Below, in pieces: positions 24,338 through 35,800 of a stretch of DNA of 43,346 nucleotides. The DNA is from Candidatus Ornithospirochaeta stercoravium (GTDB taxonomy: Bacteria > Spirochaetota > Spirochaetia > Sphaerochaetales > Sphaerochaetaceae), in the NCBI GenBank assembly GCA_017694915.1, contig JADIMF010000145.1, positions 1 through 43,346 on the forward strand. The letters run 5' to 3'. How positions within the stretch are numbered: the stretch's first letter is position 1; each line of letters opens with the position of its first letter. The notes below the pieces were generated by a model, which saw only the letters and a program-made list of their open reading frames with translations, searched no databases and was not told where the DNA came from. A program made the translations under genes and the position numbers.

Positions 24338-26292
24338 TGTCTACGCAGTACAGGACTATTCAGAATTCATTCATAGGCGGTCTCTTATCCGCTCTCCAGG
24401 AAGGAGCGGTTGGCTCAGCTGCATATTCTTCAGGTCTTTCCATAGCTGAGAATGTCCTTTATGACACTGCCAGCGTTTTCAGGCGCTATGGTACGAAGTT
24501 CGGGACAATGGCGAAGTCTGCGGATTCCGTATTCTTCAGATACTGGAAATCTGAGGATGAGATATACATGCTTGAATGCTGGGACAAGGGAGCAAGGCTT
24601 ATAAGCCGTGACGGAAAAGCCGCTAGCAACGAGGTTGTTACACCTTATCTGGCATCTGAGCTGAGGACTCTTTCCGTAGTATCGAATATGGGGGAGCTCT
24701 ATGTTGTGCATAGAAACCACAAGCCCGCAAAGATGACTGTTACGGAGCCGGAGACAGAAGGAAGCCTTCTTGTTCTTTCAGCTCCTGTGGATATTGCGTT
24801 CGTAGCGGCAGTACCGAAGCCTGAAACCCCGCAGGATGGTGATGACTGGACAGTAGCAAAGACATTCGATTCCCCGGGTGATTATCCTTCAGAACAGCTT
24901 TTCTATGGTGGCAGATGGTGGCTGATGTCCACCGATAATGATCCCCTCATGATATGGGGTTCCCGGACGATGGATGCCGCGACAGGTACATATCGCTTCA
25001 ACGACTTCACGCTTGAGGAATGGCATGCTCTGAAGCTCGAGACGGAGGAAGCACCATCGGAGGAGGAGATGACAGCGGCTGACTGTGCTATCGCTTATCA
25101 GTCGTCCGATATGTACGGAACAAGGATAAGATGGGCTCTGTCGCATCAGTCCTTCCTGGTTGGTGCAGGAATGTCCATTTATCAGTATACGGGAGGCGCT
25201 GCAATCTCCGCAGTTCCTGCAGAAGGTGTCAGCACATTCTCTCTTACCCAGGCTGTTGCGCTCGGTGCCTCAGGTGATAAGGCCGTAGCATACAACAGCT
25301 ATGTATTCTTTGCTGGTATCGGTGGCCACAGCCTCATGTGCATGAATTATAGCCAGCAGTATTCATCGTATACAGGAACGGATATAAGCGTGCCGGTTGC
25401 CGATTATCTCAGGGCAGGGATAAAGACAATCTGCATTACAGAGGGAAGCCCCGCGGTTGTGTGGGTTCTTACCAATGATGGCAAGCTTCTCGCGTGCAGC
25501 TTCTCAGATACCGCTGGGATGATTGCATGGTCGATAATAAGATTCACCGATGATGATCATCCTCTCTGGATAGAGGCGATGGAATCGGATGTAAGCCGAT
25601 ATGCAACGCTCTTTCTGGTAATGGACAGAGCAGGGAAGAATACCATAGAGACGCTGGAGATGGTTCCAGGAGGCGCGGCATACAGCGTGCCGTTCCTTGA
25701 CTGCTACACAATATCACCGGAAATCGATGACGAAGGAATGATATGCCTGCCAGAGCTCGCTGAAAGAAGCGTAGAGATGGTTGAGTCCATAGAGGATTCC
25801 GCTTCAGGTATCCGCTATTCAGCTTCTCTTACGGGAGAGGCCGATGAGGATGGATACATCACGCTTGATAGCAGATTCGCCCAGCAGGCAGAGGAAGGCA
25901 CGACAATAACAGCTGGCCTGAAGTACATGATGATTATTGGAACATTGCGTTCTGAGCTTCCTGCAAACGGTACATCACAGAGCGCTTTGAGGGTTATCAA
26001 GAATGTAACCTTCAGGCTTTACAACTCTCTTGGCGGCAATGTAACCATACGGCCTTCTACTACCGTAGGAGCATTCGACAGATCGAAGCTTGAGGATGAA
26101 GCGCGACCGGTTCTTTATCGCCGCTATGGTGAATTCCGCTATGGCGAACTTGAGGAGCTCTTCACCGGTGACATAAGCACTTCATACAAGAGCTCGAACA
26201 CAGACGATGACAGAGTAGCGATATATTCAGACTCGCCGTATCCATTCTGCATATGCGCTCTGATTATCGACCATTCGATTCAGGAGGGATAA
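24337..26292 (+). CDS. Tail tubular protein B / nozzle-like
   Basis: 651 aa; N-terminus QNSFIGGLLSALQEGAVGSAAYSSGLSIAENVLYDTASVFRRYGTKFG typical of podoviral tail proteins. Confidence 0.7.
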   Translation: MSTQYRTIQNSFIGGLLSALQEGAVGSAAYSSGLSIAENVLYDTASVFRRYGTKFGTMAKSADSVFFRYWKSEDEIYMLECWDKGARLISRDGKAASNEVVTPYLASELRTLSVVSNMGELYVVHRNHKPAKMTVTEPETEGSLLVLSAPVDIAFVAAVPKPETPQDGDDWTVAKTFDSPGDYPSEQLFYGGRWWLMSTDNDPLMIWGSRTMDAATGTYRFNDFTLEEWHALKLETEEAPSEEEMTAADCAIAYQSSDMYGTRIRWALSHQSFLVGAGMSIYQYTGGAAISAVPAEGVSTFSLTQAVALGASGDKAVAYNSYVFFAGIGGHSLMCMNYSQQYSSYTGTDISVPVADYLRAGIKTICITEGSPAVVWVLTNDGKLLACSFSDTAGMIAWSIIRFTDDDHPLWIEAMESDVSRYATLFLVMDRAGKNTIETLEMVPGGAAYSVPFLDCYTISPEIDDEGMICLPELAERSVEMVESIEDSASGIRYSASLTGEADEDGYITLDSRFAQQAEEGTTITAGLKYMMIIGTLRSELPANGTSQSALRVIKNVTFRLYNSLGGNVTIRPSTTVGAFDRSKLEDEARPVLYRRYGEFRYGELEELFTGDISTSYKSSNTDDDRVAIYSDSPYPFCICALIIDHSIQEG

Positions 26293-26293
26293 A

Positions 26294-27259
26294 ATGGCGC
26301 TCAATATTTCATCCGATGCTGGGAAAACAACAAATCCCCCTACCTGGCTCAGATGGCTCGTTGGAATAACCAGCTTAGGAACGTCGGAGATTGAGTATTC
26401 AAGACGCGATAGAGAGCACAATGCGTATCTTGAAGATCTAGAACTCCTTCAGTCATACGAGACTGAGCTCAATAATATCCAGGCTGGAATCATAAGCAGC
26501 AAGAATGATGTATTCTACTATGAGGGATTGTTAGAGGACCTCGACAGGGATAAGGCGAAATCCGAGGAATGGCTTGAGGATTACCGGCAGATGCTCGCAG
26601 GAGAGGGAGATGATGATAACCTTCTTCTGCAGCAGGACAGAATCAACCAGCAGAATGTCGATAATGCCGAAAATGATCTGGCCGCTTATAAGGATTCCTC
26701 CGCGCTTGAACTTGATTCCCTCATCCGTTCCGGTTTCAGTGAATACACAAGCCAGCGCAATGATCAGGCGATGGCCAATATCTACGCCTCGGCTTCCGGT
26801 TCTGTAGTCGGCTCCTATAACAGCGCTGCAAGGCGTTCGCGCAATGCCATAAGGGCATTTGTAGGCGATGACATGAAGTTCAACGAAGCTCCGGATGGCA
26901 CATCGATACAGGGAAGGGCTGGAGGCGAGATGATAGGCTCGTATGCGAAGATGCTGCTTTCTTCCAGAACCACCGTGCGCAACAACATCGCGAAGCTCAA
27001 TACAAGCCTTGCCACCGCAAAGCTCGCATACGACAGCTTCAGGGATGAGGCGGCAGACGTTGCGGAGGAGAATGAGCAATTCCTTGAGGACTACGACAAG
27101 ACCCGTGCGAATTACGAGATGAATCTCAGCTGGGCATATTCGAATATATCAAGTCTTCAGAATTCAGCTAACAAGCTTCTTGCCGATAAGGACAGTGTTC
27201 TTGCTGATGTCAATAAATATGAGAAATCAACCAACAAAGACCTTACTACATGGGATTGA
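26294..27259 (+). CDS. Internal virion protein candidate
   Basis: Coiled-coil rich, Ala-rich; position between nozzle and the large internal proteins. Confidence 0.5.
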   Translation: MALNISSDAGKTTNPPTWLRWLVGITSLGTSEIEYSRRDREHNAYLEDLELLQSYETELNNIQAGIISSKNDVFYYEGLLEDLDRDKAKSEEWLEDYRQMLAGEGDDDNLLLQQDRINQQNVDNAENDLAAYKDSSALELDSLIRSGFSEYTSQRNDQAMANIYASASGSVVGSYNSAARRSRNAIRAFVGDDMKFNEAPDGTSIQGRAGGEMIGSYAKMLLSSRTTVRNNIAKLNTSLATAKLAYDSFRDEAADVAEENEQFLEDYDKTRANYEMNLSWAYSNISSLQNSANKLLADKDSVLADVNKYEKSTNKDLTTWD

Positions 27260-27270
27260 GAGGATAGCAG

Positions 27271-29898
27271 ATGGCAATGTTTGAAAGGCGCGACAGAAGC
27301 GCTTATTACAGCTCACTCAGAGCAAACTCCGATGCGGCCCGCAATAGGGCCAATGTGAAGAATACAGAATCCAGGGCAAAGAACAGCACCACACTGGCTA
27401 GGCGCGAACAGCGGAATTACCAGCTTGAGTTACAGAACTATAAGGATGTGTCCAATGGTATCATGGACTTCGTGAAGACAGGCTTGTCCATCATGGGTGG
27501 AGTCGTCAAGCTCGGGAAAGGGCTTGATTCCATCATGGTTGATGCCGAGAAGGTGGATGCTTCCGTTGATATGACAAGCTGGCTTGCAGAAGGCGATGTC
27601 ATTGCAGGCAATCAGATAGGGGAAGGGAATTCCGGAATAGTAGAGAATCCTAATCCAGGAGCTGCTTCCTCTGGTGCGTTGCCAGCAGCCAGCACAGGCC
27701 AGAGCAATGACAAAGACGGCTCTTTTGTATTCAAGCCATCCGATGAATTCAATCAGTGGTATGACGGAATAAAGAAGAAAATCGATGAGTCCGATTACTC
27801 TTCAGCTACGAAGGCCGCAATGCAGGAACAGGCCGATAACTATTACATCGCAAAGGTCCAGGAAATGGCCGGCCTAGCCGTTGAGCAGAGGCTGGCTGAT
27901 TATGAGAATTCCTTCAGCATGATGCAGCAGATGTCATCAGTCCCAGATGCCCAGCTTTATGCTGAGTATGACGGGAATCTTCCGGAAGGAGTCTTTTACC
28001 AGGGAATCGCGAATATCGCAGGACGCAACGATTGGTCATCCGAAAGGAAGGAATACGAAGCGGCACGTTATCTGCAGCAGGTAAGGCTTGGCGGTGTTCA
28101 GGAGAAGGCTGTATCTATTGCCAGGACAGATGGAATGGCTGCAGCTGATGCTTACATACAGAAGCAGGGATTCCTTTCTGCAGATGAGAAAATCAGCCTT
28201 ACCGCACTGTCTCAGCAGTCCTTCAACCAGATGAACGGAATCTACACAGAGCAGGCCAGCGCAATGATGGAGGAAGCTTTCACAAGCGGCGGTTCAACAC
28301 CTTTCCAGATCTACAGCGAATACAAGGATATCGCCAAAGCGAACAATCTTCCGGATGAAACGCTCAATAGCATGATTGCAAAAGGAAAGGAAGCCCAGAG
28401 GGAAGCTGTTTCCGCTATGGGGCAGAATACACTCCAGGCTGACAAGAACGAAGGGCTGAACGCGCTCTATGATGGCCTTGAGTATCTTGAGAGCGGAAAG
28501 GCTAATGCCTGGTTCTACGGCATGACGGAGGAGAAGGACAAGCTTATCGGTGACTATAAATCATCTATTGCCGAATATGAGAAGAATGTCGCCGAAGCGC
28601 TCGATACCAGCATTGAGAACGTTCAGAAGATGGATAAGGATGTTGTTACAAGATTCGAGGAATCGAATAACACGGCTTTTGACCTTTTCGATGCCGGCGA
28701 TATAAGCGGAAGGGAATACGGCCAGATGGTTACAGCCAACACCGTTGCTGCATTGGGAGACTCTCAGACAAAGGACGCTGTCATTGTTGCCGGCTGGCGT
28801 ACGGCCCTGAATAAGGCTACCGATAAGTATGTCGAAACCAATTTCAGCGATGATGTCCGCAATAAGGTGGAAGCGCTTCTTGTTGCGGAAGGCAGAATCA
28901 ATTCCACGAAGAACAAGAGAACAAAAGAGGAGCTGATGCTTGTTGAGGATCTCGTTGCAGAGACGAATGGGAACATCCTCAATGCTCTGTGGGATTATGG
29001 CAGGAAGTCAGTAACTGCTGAAAACCTCCTTGATTATGTCGATAAATCCTATCAGTCATATGTACTCAGGGAGTCCGTTCTCGGAAAAGATGATGAGAGC
29101 AATATTCCTCTTCAGACAGATGACGGCGTGACGATGAAGAAGGTGATAAGCGCCGCCACGGAGAGCAACAGCAAGATTACATCCAATCCAGAGGCTTCAT
29201 ATGTCTGGTATGATCATGGAGAAGCATACAGAGATTCCTTCTCTATTTCTTCCGATGATAATGGACAGATTACACTTGAAGACTCCGCGCCGGATGCCGC
29301 AGTGCCTTCCGCGCACTTCCTTTCAGAGAGCGTTGAGACAGAGTACAGAAGAACAGCTTCCGTATACCGTTCTCAGCTTGCTATGGCCTTAGGAATCAGC
29401 GAATCGCAGATTGCGGATAATCCTGAAGCGGTAGGAGAGAATGCTGCAATAGCTTCTCCTGTCTTCTCTCTGAGAGATGGCAGCACGTTCAGGTGCAGGG
29501 GAAAGATTATCCAGAAGTTCGTAGATACCGGAACGCCTGGAGACGGCAAAGGCCAGTGGGTTCCTTACATCCAGATCAGCAAAGACGGTACAGACCCTCA
29601 GATTATCGGTGAACAGCCTGATGATGATACACCATCGGACCCAGATGCCCCGTTCAGCATAACGGCCTCGAATGTCGGGGATTATATACACCTCGATATG
29701 GAGCCAGGGCGGAGCGGCAATGTGCTGAAAGGTGTGACAATCAACCCTGAGCTTCTGACTGCCGCCAACTATACGGCAGCAGACGTTTACAGAGCTATCA
29801 AGGATATTCCGGAGCTGGCAGCGCAATGGCAGATGATTTCCAGGGAACTGAAGAGACTCGAAGAGGAAAGAGATAACAGCAAGGAGGATGAGGAGTAA
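27271..29898 (+). CDS. Internal virion protein candidate
   Basis: 875 aa, helical; upstream of and overlapping the giant polyvalent ORF. Confidence 0.5.
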   Translation: MAMFERRDRSAYYSSLRANSDAARNRANVKNTESRAKNSTTLARREQRNYQLELQNYKDVSNGIMDFVKTGLSIMGGVVKLGKGLDSIMVDAEKVDASVDMTSWLAEGDVIAGNQIGEGNSGIVENPNPGAASSGALPAASTGQSNDKDGSFVFKPSDEFNQWYDGIKKKIDESDYSSATKAAMQEQADNYYIAKVQEMAGLAVEQRLADYENSFSMMQQMSSVPDAQLYAEYDGNLPEGVFYQGIANIAGRNDWSSERKEYEAARYLQQVRLGGVQEKAVSIARTDGMAAADAYIQKQGFLSADEKISLTALSQQSFNQMNGIYTEQASAMMEEAFTSGGSTPFQIYSEYKDIAKANNLPDETLNSMIAKGKEAQREAVSAMGQNTLQADKNEGLNALYDGLEYLESGKANAWFYGMTEEKDKLIGDYKSSIAEYEKNVAEALDTSIENVQKMDKDVVTRFEESNNTAFDLFDAGDISGREYGQMVTANTVAALGDSQTKDAVIVAGWRTALNKATDKYVETNFSDDVRNKVEALLVAEGRINSTKNKRTKEELMLVEDLVAETNGNILNALWDYGRKSVTAENLLDYVDKSYQSYVLRESVLGKDDESNIPLQTDDGVTMKKVISAATESNSKITSNPEASYVWYDHGEAYRDSFSISSDDNGQITLEDSAPDAAVPSAHFLSESVETEYRRTASVYRSQLAMALGISESQIADNPEAVGENAAIASPVFSLRDGSTFRCRGKIIQKFVDTGTPGDGKGQWVPYIQISKDGTDPQIIGEQPDDDTPSDPDAPFSITASNVGDYIHLDMEPGRSGNVLKGVTINPELLTAANYTAADVYRAIKDIPELAAQWQMISRELKRLEEERDNSKEDEE

Positions 29899-32800
29899 TG
29901 CCATACGGTTCATTAACAGGTGATCTATATTCGATGAGCAGCGGTAAAAGAGCGGGGTATGCGGAGTCGAACAACCCGGCTTCATTCCTCAGAAGCCTCA
30001 TTCCATCTCAGAAGAAGAACGAGGAAGATGAAAGCAAGCCGGATTCCGGGAAACCTTCTTCAGGGCTTGCCGGTACGATAACCCATCAGCCCAAAGACAG
30101 CATGAATGGCCAGAAGGATTCCGGCCTGCAGCAGAATGCGAAGGCTCCGCAGTCTGATATAGAGACAGCTATAGCGAATGTAAGCAATCAGTATGCGATA
30201 TGGTTCGGCGATAGATATGCATTCACCCCGAAGGAAGCAGAGACATTCAGAACGCTTGTTTCAGGCTCTGCAGACCCCGTGGATACTGCCGGAAGATATA
30301 TAGCCTCAACTGCTATAGCTAAGCGCATCGATGGCAATGCCGCGGATATATACGCGAATCTCGATTCCCTTTCCGAGTATTTCACTGGCGATGTATACCG
30401 CCCGGATGATTCTACCTTTATGGAGAAGGTGAACGCTTCTTTCGGTTCTATTGAGCTCCTGGACATGATGGGCGAGTGGATGAATCTTGTGAATAAGAAA
30501 GGATTCGATGACCCTGATGCCGTTGCCCTGGAACAGAAGATAATCGCGAAAGATGCCGAGATAGGCGGTATCATGAATGGCATCCCCTCAGGTTTCTGGA
30601 GCAGTGTCCTCAATGATGCAGTTGCAAGCCTTGGGTATACGCTCGAAGGTATAAAATATGGTGCAGGTGCTTCTGTTGGCTTCATGGCCGCGGCGGCACC
30701 CGGAGTCGGAGCGGTTACTGCTGCAAACCCTATCGCAGGCGCAGCTGTCGGAGCTACCGCCGGCATATGGGCAGGCTTCTCCGGAACTGTAGCAGGCTTC
30801 CAGAGGACTGGCGATCTCAGCATGTATCAGACATTCTGGGACCTTACTCATCTCACCGATGCTGAAGGCAATCTTCTCCCTCGTGATAAGGCTGCCGCTA
30901 ATCTCTATGCAGGAATCAACAAGAATATCACGGGATTCCTGGAGACGATGGGCGATGGTGTCATCTCAAGAGGAATAGGCGCTTTTTCCCCTGTCCTGAC
31001 GAAGAAGCTCGGAATACCGAATCTCTCGATGAAGATACTCACGGACAGAGGAGTATCCGGTTCCATGAGCAGATTCGTGTACGGCGGTATCGACTGGGTT
31101 ACCGGAGGCCTTAATGAGGGCTTTATCCAGGAAGGACCAGAGGAAGTCACAACGCAGGTTCTCACGGCTCTTTACAAGAATGGAGTCGGCGGAGAATCAG
31201 ACATTTCCCTGAAGAAGCTTGCTTCCGATTATCTTACATCATCTATCAGAGGCTCGCTTGTAGGCCTTGTATACGGAGGAGTCGGCATTCCGCAGGCAAT
31301 GAGGAACTACAATCAGCTGTCAATGGATCTTAGACGCACTGCAAACACTACAGACAGCGAAGAGGTTTTCTTTGAGAAGACAGAGAATGCAAAGCCTGAG
31401 GATATCTCGAAAGAAGATTACGATGCCGCTAGGAAGCAGATATACGAAGCAGGAAAAGAACAGCGCGATGCATATTTCGAAGCCCGCAGAGGCACCGTTA
31501 CAGAGTATGCAGATCTTGCTACGGAAGAGCTCTATGATACCGTCAATCCGGAAACCGGGACAGAAGAGGGCGTACTGCCGGACGGCACTGTCTACCGCAA
31601 CCCCGAGGATAATTCTCTCTTTACGGAAACAAGGGAAGAGAATGGCCGTAAGCGTGTATATGCAGGAGACAAGAGGACCGGAGCCGTCTACGGCTATGCT
31701 GAGGTTTCAACAGATGGCGATACGCTCACTGTCGGCTCTGTAAGAGTCCGTCAGGGATATGAGGGAATCCGTGAAGAGCTTGTAAGGAAGGCTATTTCTG
31801 AAGAGCGCACAGGAGAAAGCAGTATCGAGTGGAATCCGGATTCCGAAGGCCTGAGAAGAGTGAAGGACATGCTTGTCCAGAATAACCCGAGAGGAAGTGA
31901 AGCAGGCCTTGATTACGGTGCTGATTTCTCTGCCGTACAGGATCATGATATCCAGTCGCTTGCAGGGAATATAAGGGAAGCAATGCCAGCTCTTTCCAGA
32001 GAGGAAAGCGTAGTGGCCGCCAGGCTGTATTCAGTAGCGGATTCCGATGGAACTCTATCGAAGCTCAATAACGGACAGCCTGTACAGAAGAATGATTCCC
32101 TGAGCGCACGATACAGAGGCGCAGCAGATGGTGCGAAGGCTATCATCTATGCCGGTAAGAATGCTGATTTCTCGACATTCTACCATGAGCTTTTCCATGT
32201 AAATGCAACTCAGCGTCCGGCAGAATCAAAGCAGCTTTCGAACGCTATACGCACATCAATGCAGGACGAAGCATCAAAGGCCAACCTCCGGAAGTTCCTG
32301 GAAGAGTCCGGTTCTATCTGGGGCGATGGCTTCAATGCTGACAGCGTGATGAAGAATCTTGAGTCGATTCCTGCAGATAGCGATGCGTCTCAGTGGTCCA
32401 GAGCGCAGTTCGAGGACCTTGCGCACCTTGCAGAGGCATATGCCGCAGCAGACAACTCAAAGCGCTCATCATTGCCGGAAGCAATCAGGAATATCCTTAA
32501 GAAGATTGCTGATTTCATGAAGCAGGTTTATCAGACTGTGAAGCATACGGTTCCGCTCCCGAAGGAGATAACGGATGCGTATGACGCGATAATGTACAAG
32601 ACCAGAACAGAGGCTAAGAAGACTGTCTCGTCTGATTCTGGATTAATGTATCAGGGCGGGGAGCAGTATCAGGAAACAGAAGCGGAGCTGAAAGCTAATC
32701 CTGCAAATTTCGATTCAGAAGGTCGTCATCTTGCACCTAATGGGAAGCCATCAAATCTTTCTTATGAGCAGTGGGTGACTGTTAGGACTCCTGCTTTCAA

Positions 32801-35800
32801 GAGGTGGTTCGGTGATTGGGAACATGCATACAGAATCAATAAATGGCTCAGCAATGAAAATGTTCTGGCAATAGATCCTGATAAATATTCCGGACTCTAT
32901 GAACTGAATTGGAGAAGTGCCAAGAGGTATGCTCTCGATAATCTGAGAGGACAATACAAAGTAGATGATAATGGTGCAGTCATAGAGCTTACCCGTGATG
33001 GTGTCAGTGAGATAATCTCAGAGAATATGGGCTCTGAACTAGGGCTTAAACTCATAGCGCATCTTCCGAATATCATAGAGAATTCCATATTCGTATATGC
33101 TGAAGAGAATCAGAAGAGCAAGAACACTTTTGATTATTACGAATACTATCTCACGGATATCTCAGTTGATAGCAAGAACTATGTCGTAAAATCTGCTGTA
33201 GGTGTTAGAAATGGACGAAGATATTACACATTCAATCTGTCTGAGATAAAAGATAAGGGAGCCTTTATCAATTCTCGTCCGGTCTCTGATATTCAGCCAG
33301 GCCGACCAACGAGTCAAGGTTCCCTTTCCGATATAAAGGATACACGTCTTCTATCAATTCTGCAAGCTGATTCCTCAAAGATGGTTGATGAGAATGGTGA
33401 GCCGCTTGTTGTCTATCATGGAACTGCTTCTGAATTCTCTATCTTTGACAGGGGGAAGCTAGGTTCTTCCACAGCGGCAAATTCCGCAAACATCGGATTC
33501 TTCTTTAGTGACAATCGAAATACGGCAGAGGGTTATGGGAATTATGCTTCTACATCTGAAGCACGTAATTTGTATGCGGAAGCTGAAAAGCTGGAAAGAC
33601 AGGGAAGATGGGATGAAGCGGAAGCTCTTCAATCAAGAGCTGATGAGATATCATTGTCCGATAATAACGGCTTTGTTATGTCGACTTTCCTCAATATGCG
33701 CAATCCTTATGAGGTGGATGCGGAAGGTGCAGGTTTCCAAGAGATTGGAAATTTGCTCGCTTCTTTTGATTCATCCAGAAATGATGGTGTCATAATCCAT
33801 TCCATTAATGACAACATCAATGGTGACTATGAGGCTGAGCACTATATTGTCCTAGATTCGAAGCAGATAAAGAGCATCGATAATCGAGGAACATTCGACT
33901 CATCAAATCCAGATATCTACTATCAGTCCGCATATCATGGCTCTCCGCATAGCTTTGACAGATTCTCGACCGACCATATCGGGACAGGAGAAGGCTCACA
34001 GTCGTTTGGATGGGGAATATATGTCACCGATTCCGGTACCATAGCCAGAGGCTATGCGGAACTTGGCTATAGTGAAGAAAGCAAAGCGTCAGATATCGCG
34101 TACTATGAGAATCTGATTGCCGAAGGCCAGAAAAAGGTTGATGAGCTTGCAGAGAAACTGAGGAAACCTGAAGAGCTAGCAGGTGCGGTAGAAGAAGAGA
34201 GAAAAGCCATAATCGAAAGAGCAGATAATCTCAGGAAAGCTCTAGCCGATGGCAGCATATCCCGCATTCCAGGCATCTGGGGTGCTGTTGCCGATAGATT
34301 AGGTACAGATATCGATGGTGTAGAGCGCTATCTTCTGGATGAGCTCAATGAAGGGAAGGCAAGGACAAGCCTGAAGAAAGAATATGACAGTGCTGTTGCA
34401 GCTCTAGAACGTACTAAAGAGCGTCTTGTGGAAACCAGATCTGCAGAGGTTTCATCCAGGAACCTTTATACGGTAGAGATTCCTGATTCCGGATATCTGT
34501 ACTGGGATAGGAAAGTCCCGAAGTCTCTTGCCGAAAGGATCGCCAGAAAGCTCAATGCAGATGAATACGATACAGCTGATATCATGGACTATTTCCGCAA
34601 CAGCGGAGAGGATATGTATGTATACCTTGAAAAGCAGTTAGGCAGTGATAAAGCCGCTTCACAGTTCCTCTCAGAGCTGGGTGTTGTAGGAATAAATTAT
34701 CCAGCCGGCACGAATATAAAACTGCCAGCAGGTGTTAGCTCGAAATCAAGGAATTATGTCATCTTCAATGCTGATGATATCCAGATTACCGACCATCTCA
34801 TGTACCAGGATGCAAAGGCGCCGGATACTTCAGATCTCAGCGAAGATGAGAAGATGAAGAGACAGCAGGCTGAATCAGTAGAAAGCAGGGAAACACTGCC
34901 AGGCTCTTCCGAGGATCTCGATGATTTCTATGATGAATATAACTCCGGGATGGATAGCATCGCAACGCCAGAGGACGCTGAGAAGATAGCCAGAATCTAT
35001 TCTGAATGGGATATAGAGGTTGATGAGGAGGCCTCGAATACCGATGCTTCCCTTATTGATGAAGAGGAGATTCCCGATTGGTTCGGCGATACTGTCAATC
35101 TGAAGCCGGACGGCACTATGGCTGAGAATGAGGCCGAATACGAGAAGGCCGTAAATGAGGAGCTTATCCCGGAACTTGAGAGGGAGGCCGGTGTTGTCCA
35201 TGAAAGCCGGGAGACACAGCCAGATACTGGAGATGAAGCCGAAGGGCAGAACTATCCGGGAATCCGGTATTTCGATGCATTCGATGAGGAGCTTACCTGG
35301 AAGCAGTTCGTAGACAGGAATAAGCCTGAAGCGGATTATTCTCAGGCTGAGACAGAGGCGGAGAAGGATGATCTCTTTGCACGTACTATCCAGGATGATG
35401 ATTCGCTTATCCGCTATCTCGGAATCATCGGCGAAGCGTTATACCTCAATACGTCACGCCTTAACAACGACTGGCATTTCATCGACCAGATACAGAGGGA
35501 GAGAATCAAGGCGAGAGTGTTCGATACCATCACCGACACATCGATAAGGAATGCTTCCCTTATGGCAATCAGACCAGGAACGGAGAGAAGCTTCTCGAAG
35601 CGTATGCTTAACAGCGTCCGGAAGGAGATGACGGAGAATTCCAGATTCTACCGCAACATCATTTCGTATATGCTCCAGGATAATGCGATGAAGCCTGAAG
35701 AGCTCATTAAGGAAGTCAAAGGCCTTGCTATTCCTTCCCGTGATGTTCTGGATGCGATGCCCGTATCAGAGCTCAGAGCGCTTGCAATGCAGGCCCGTGA

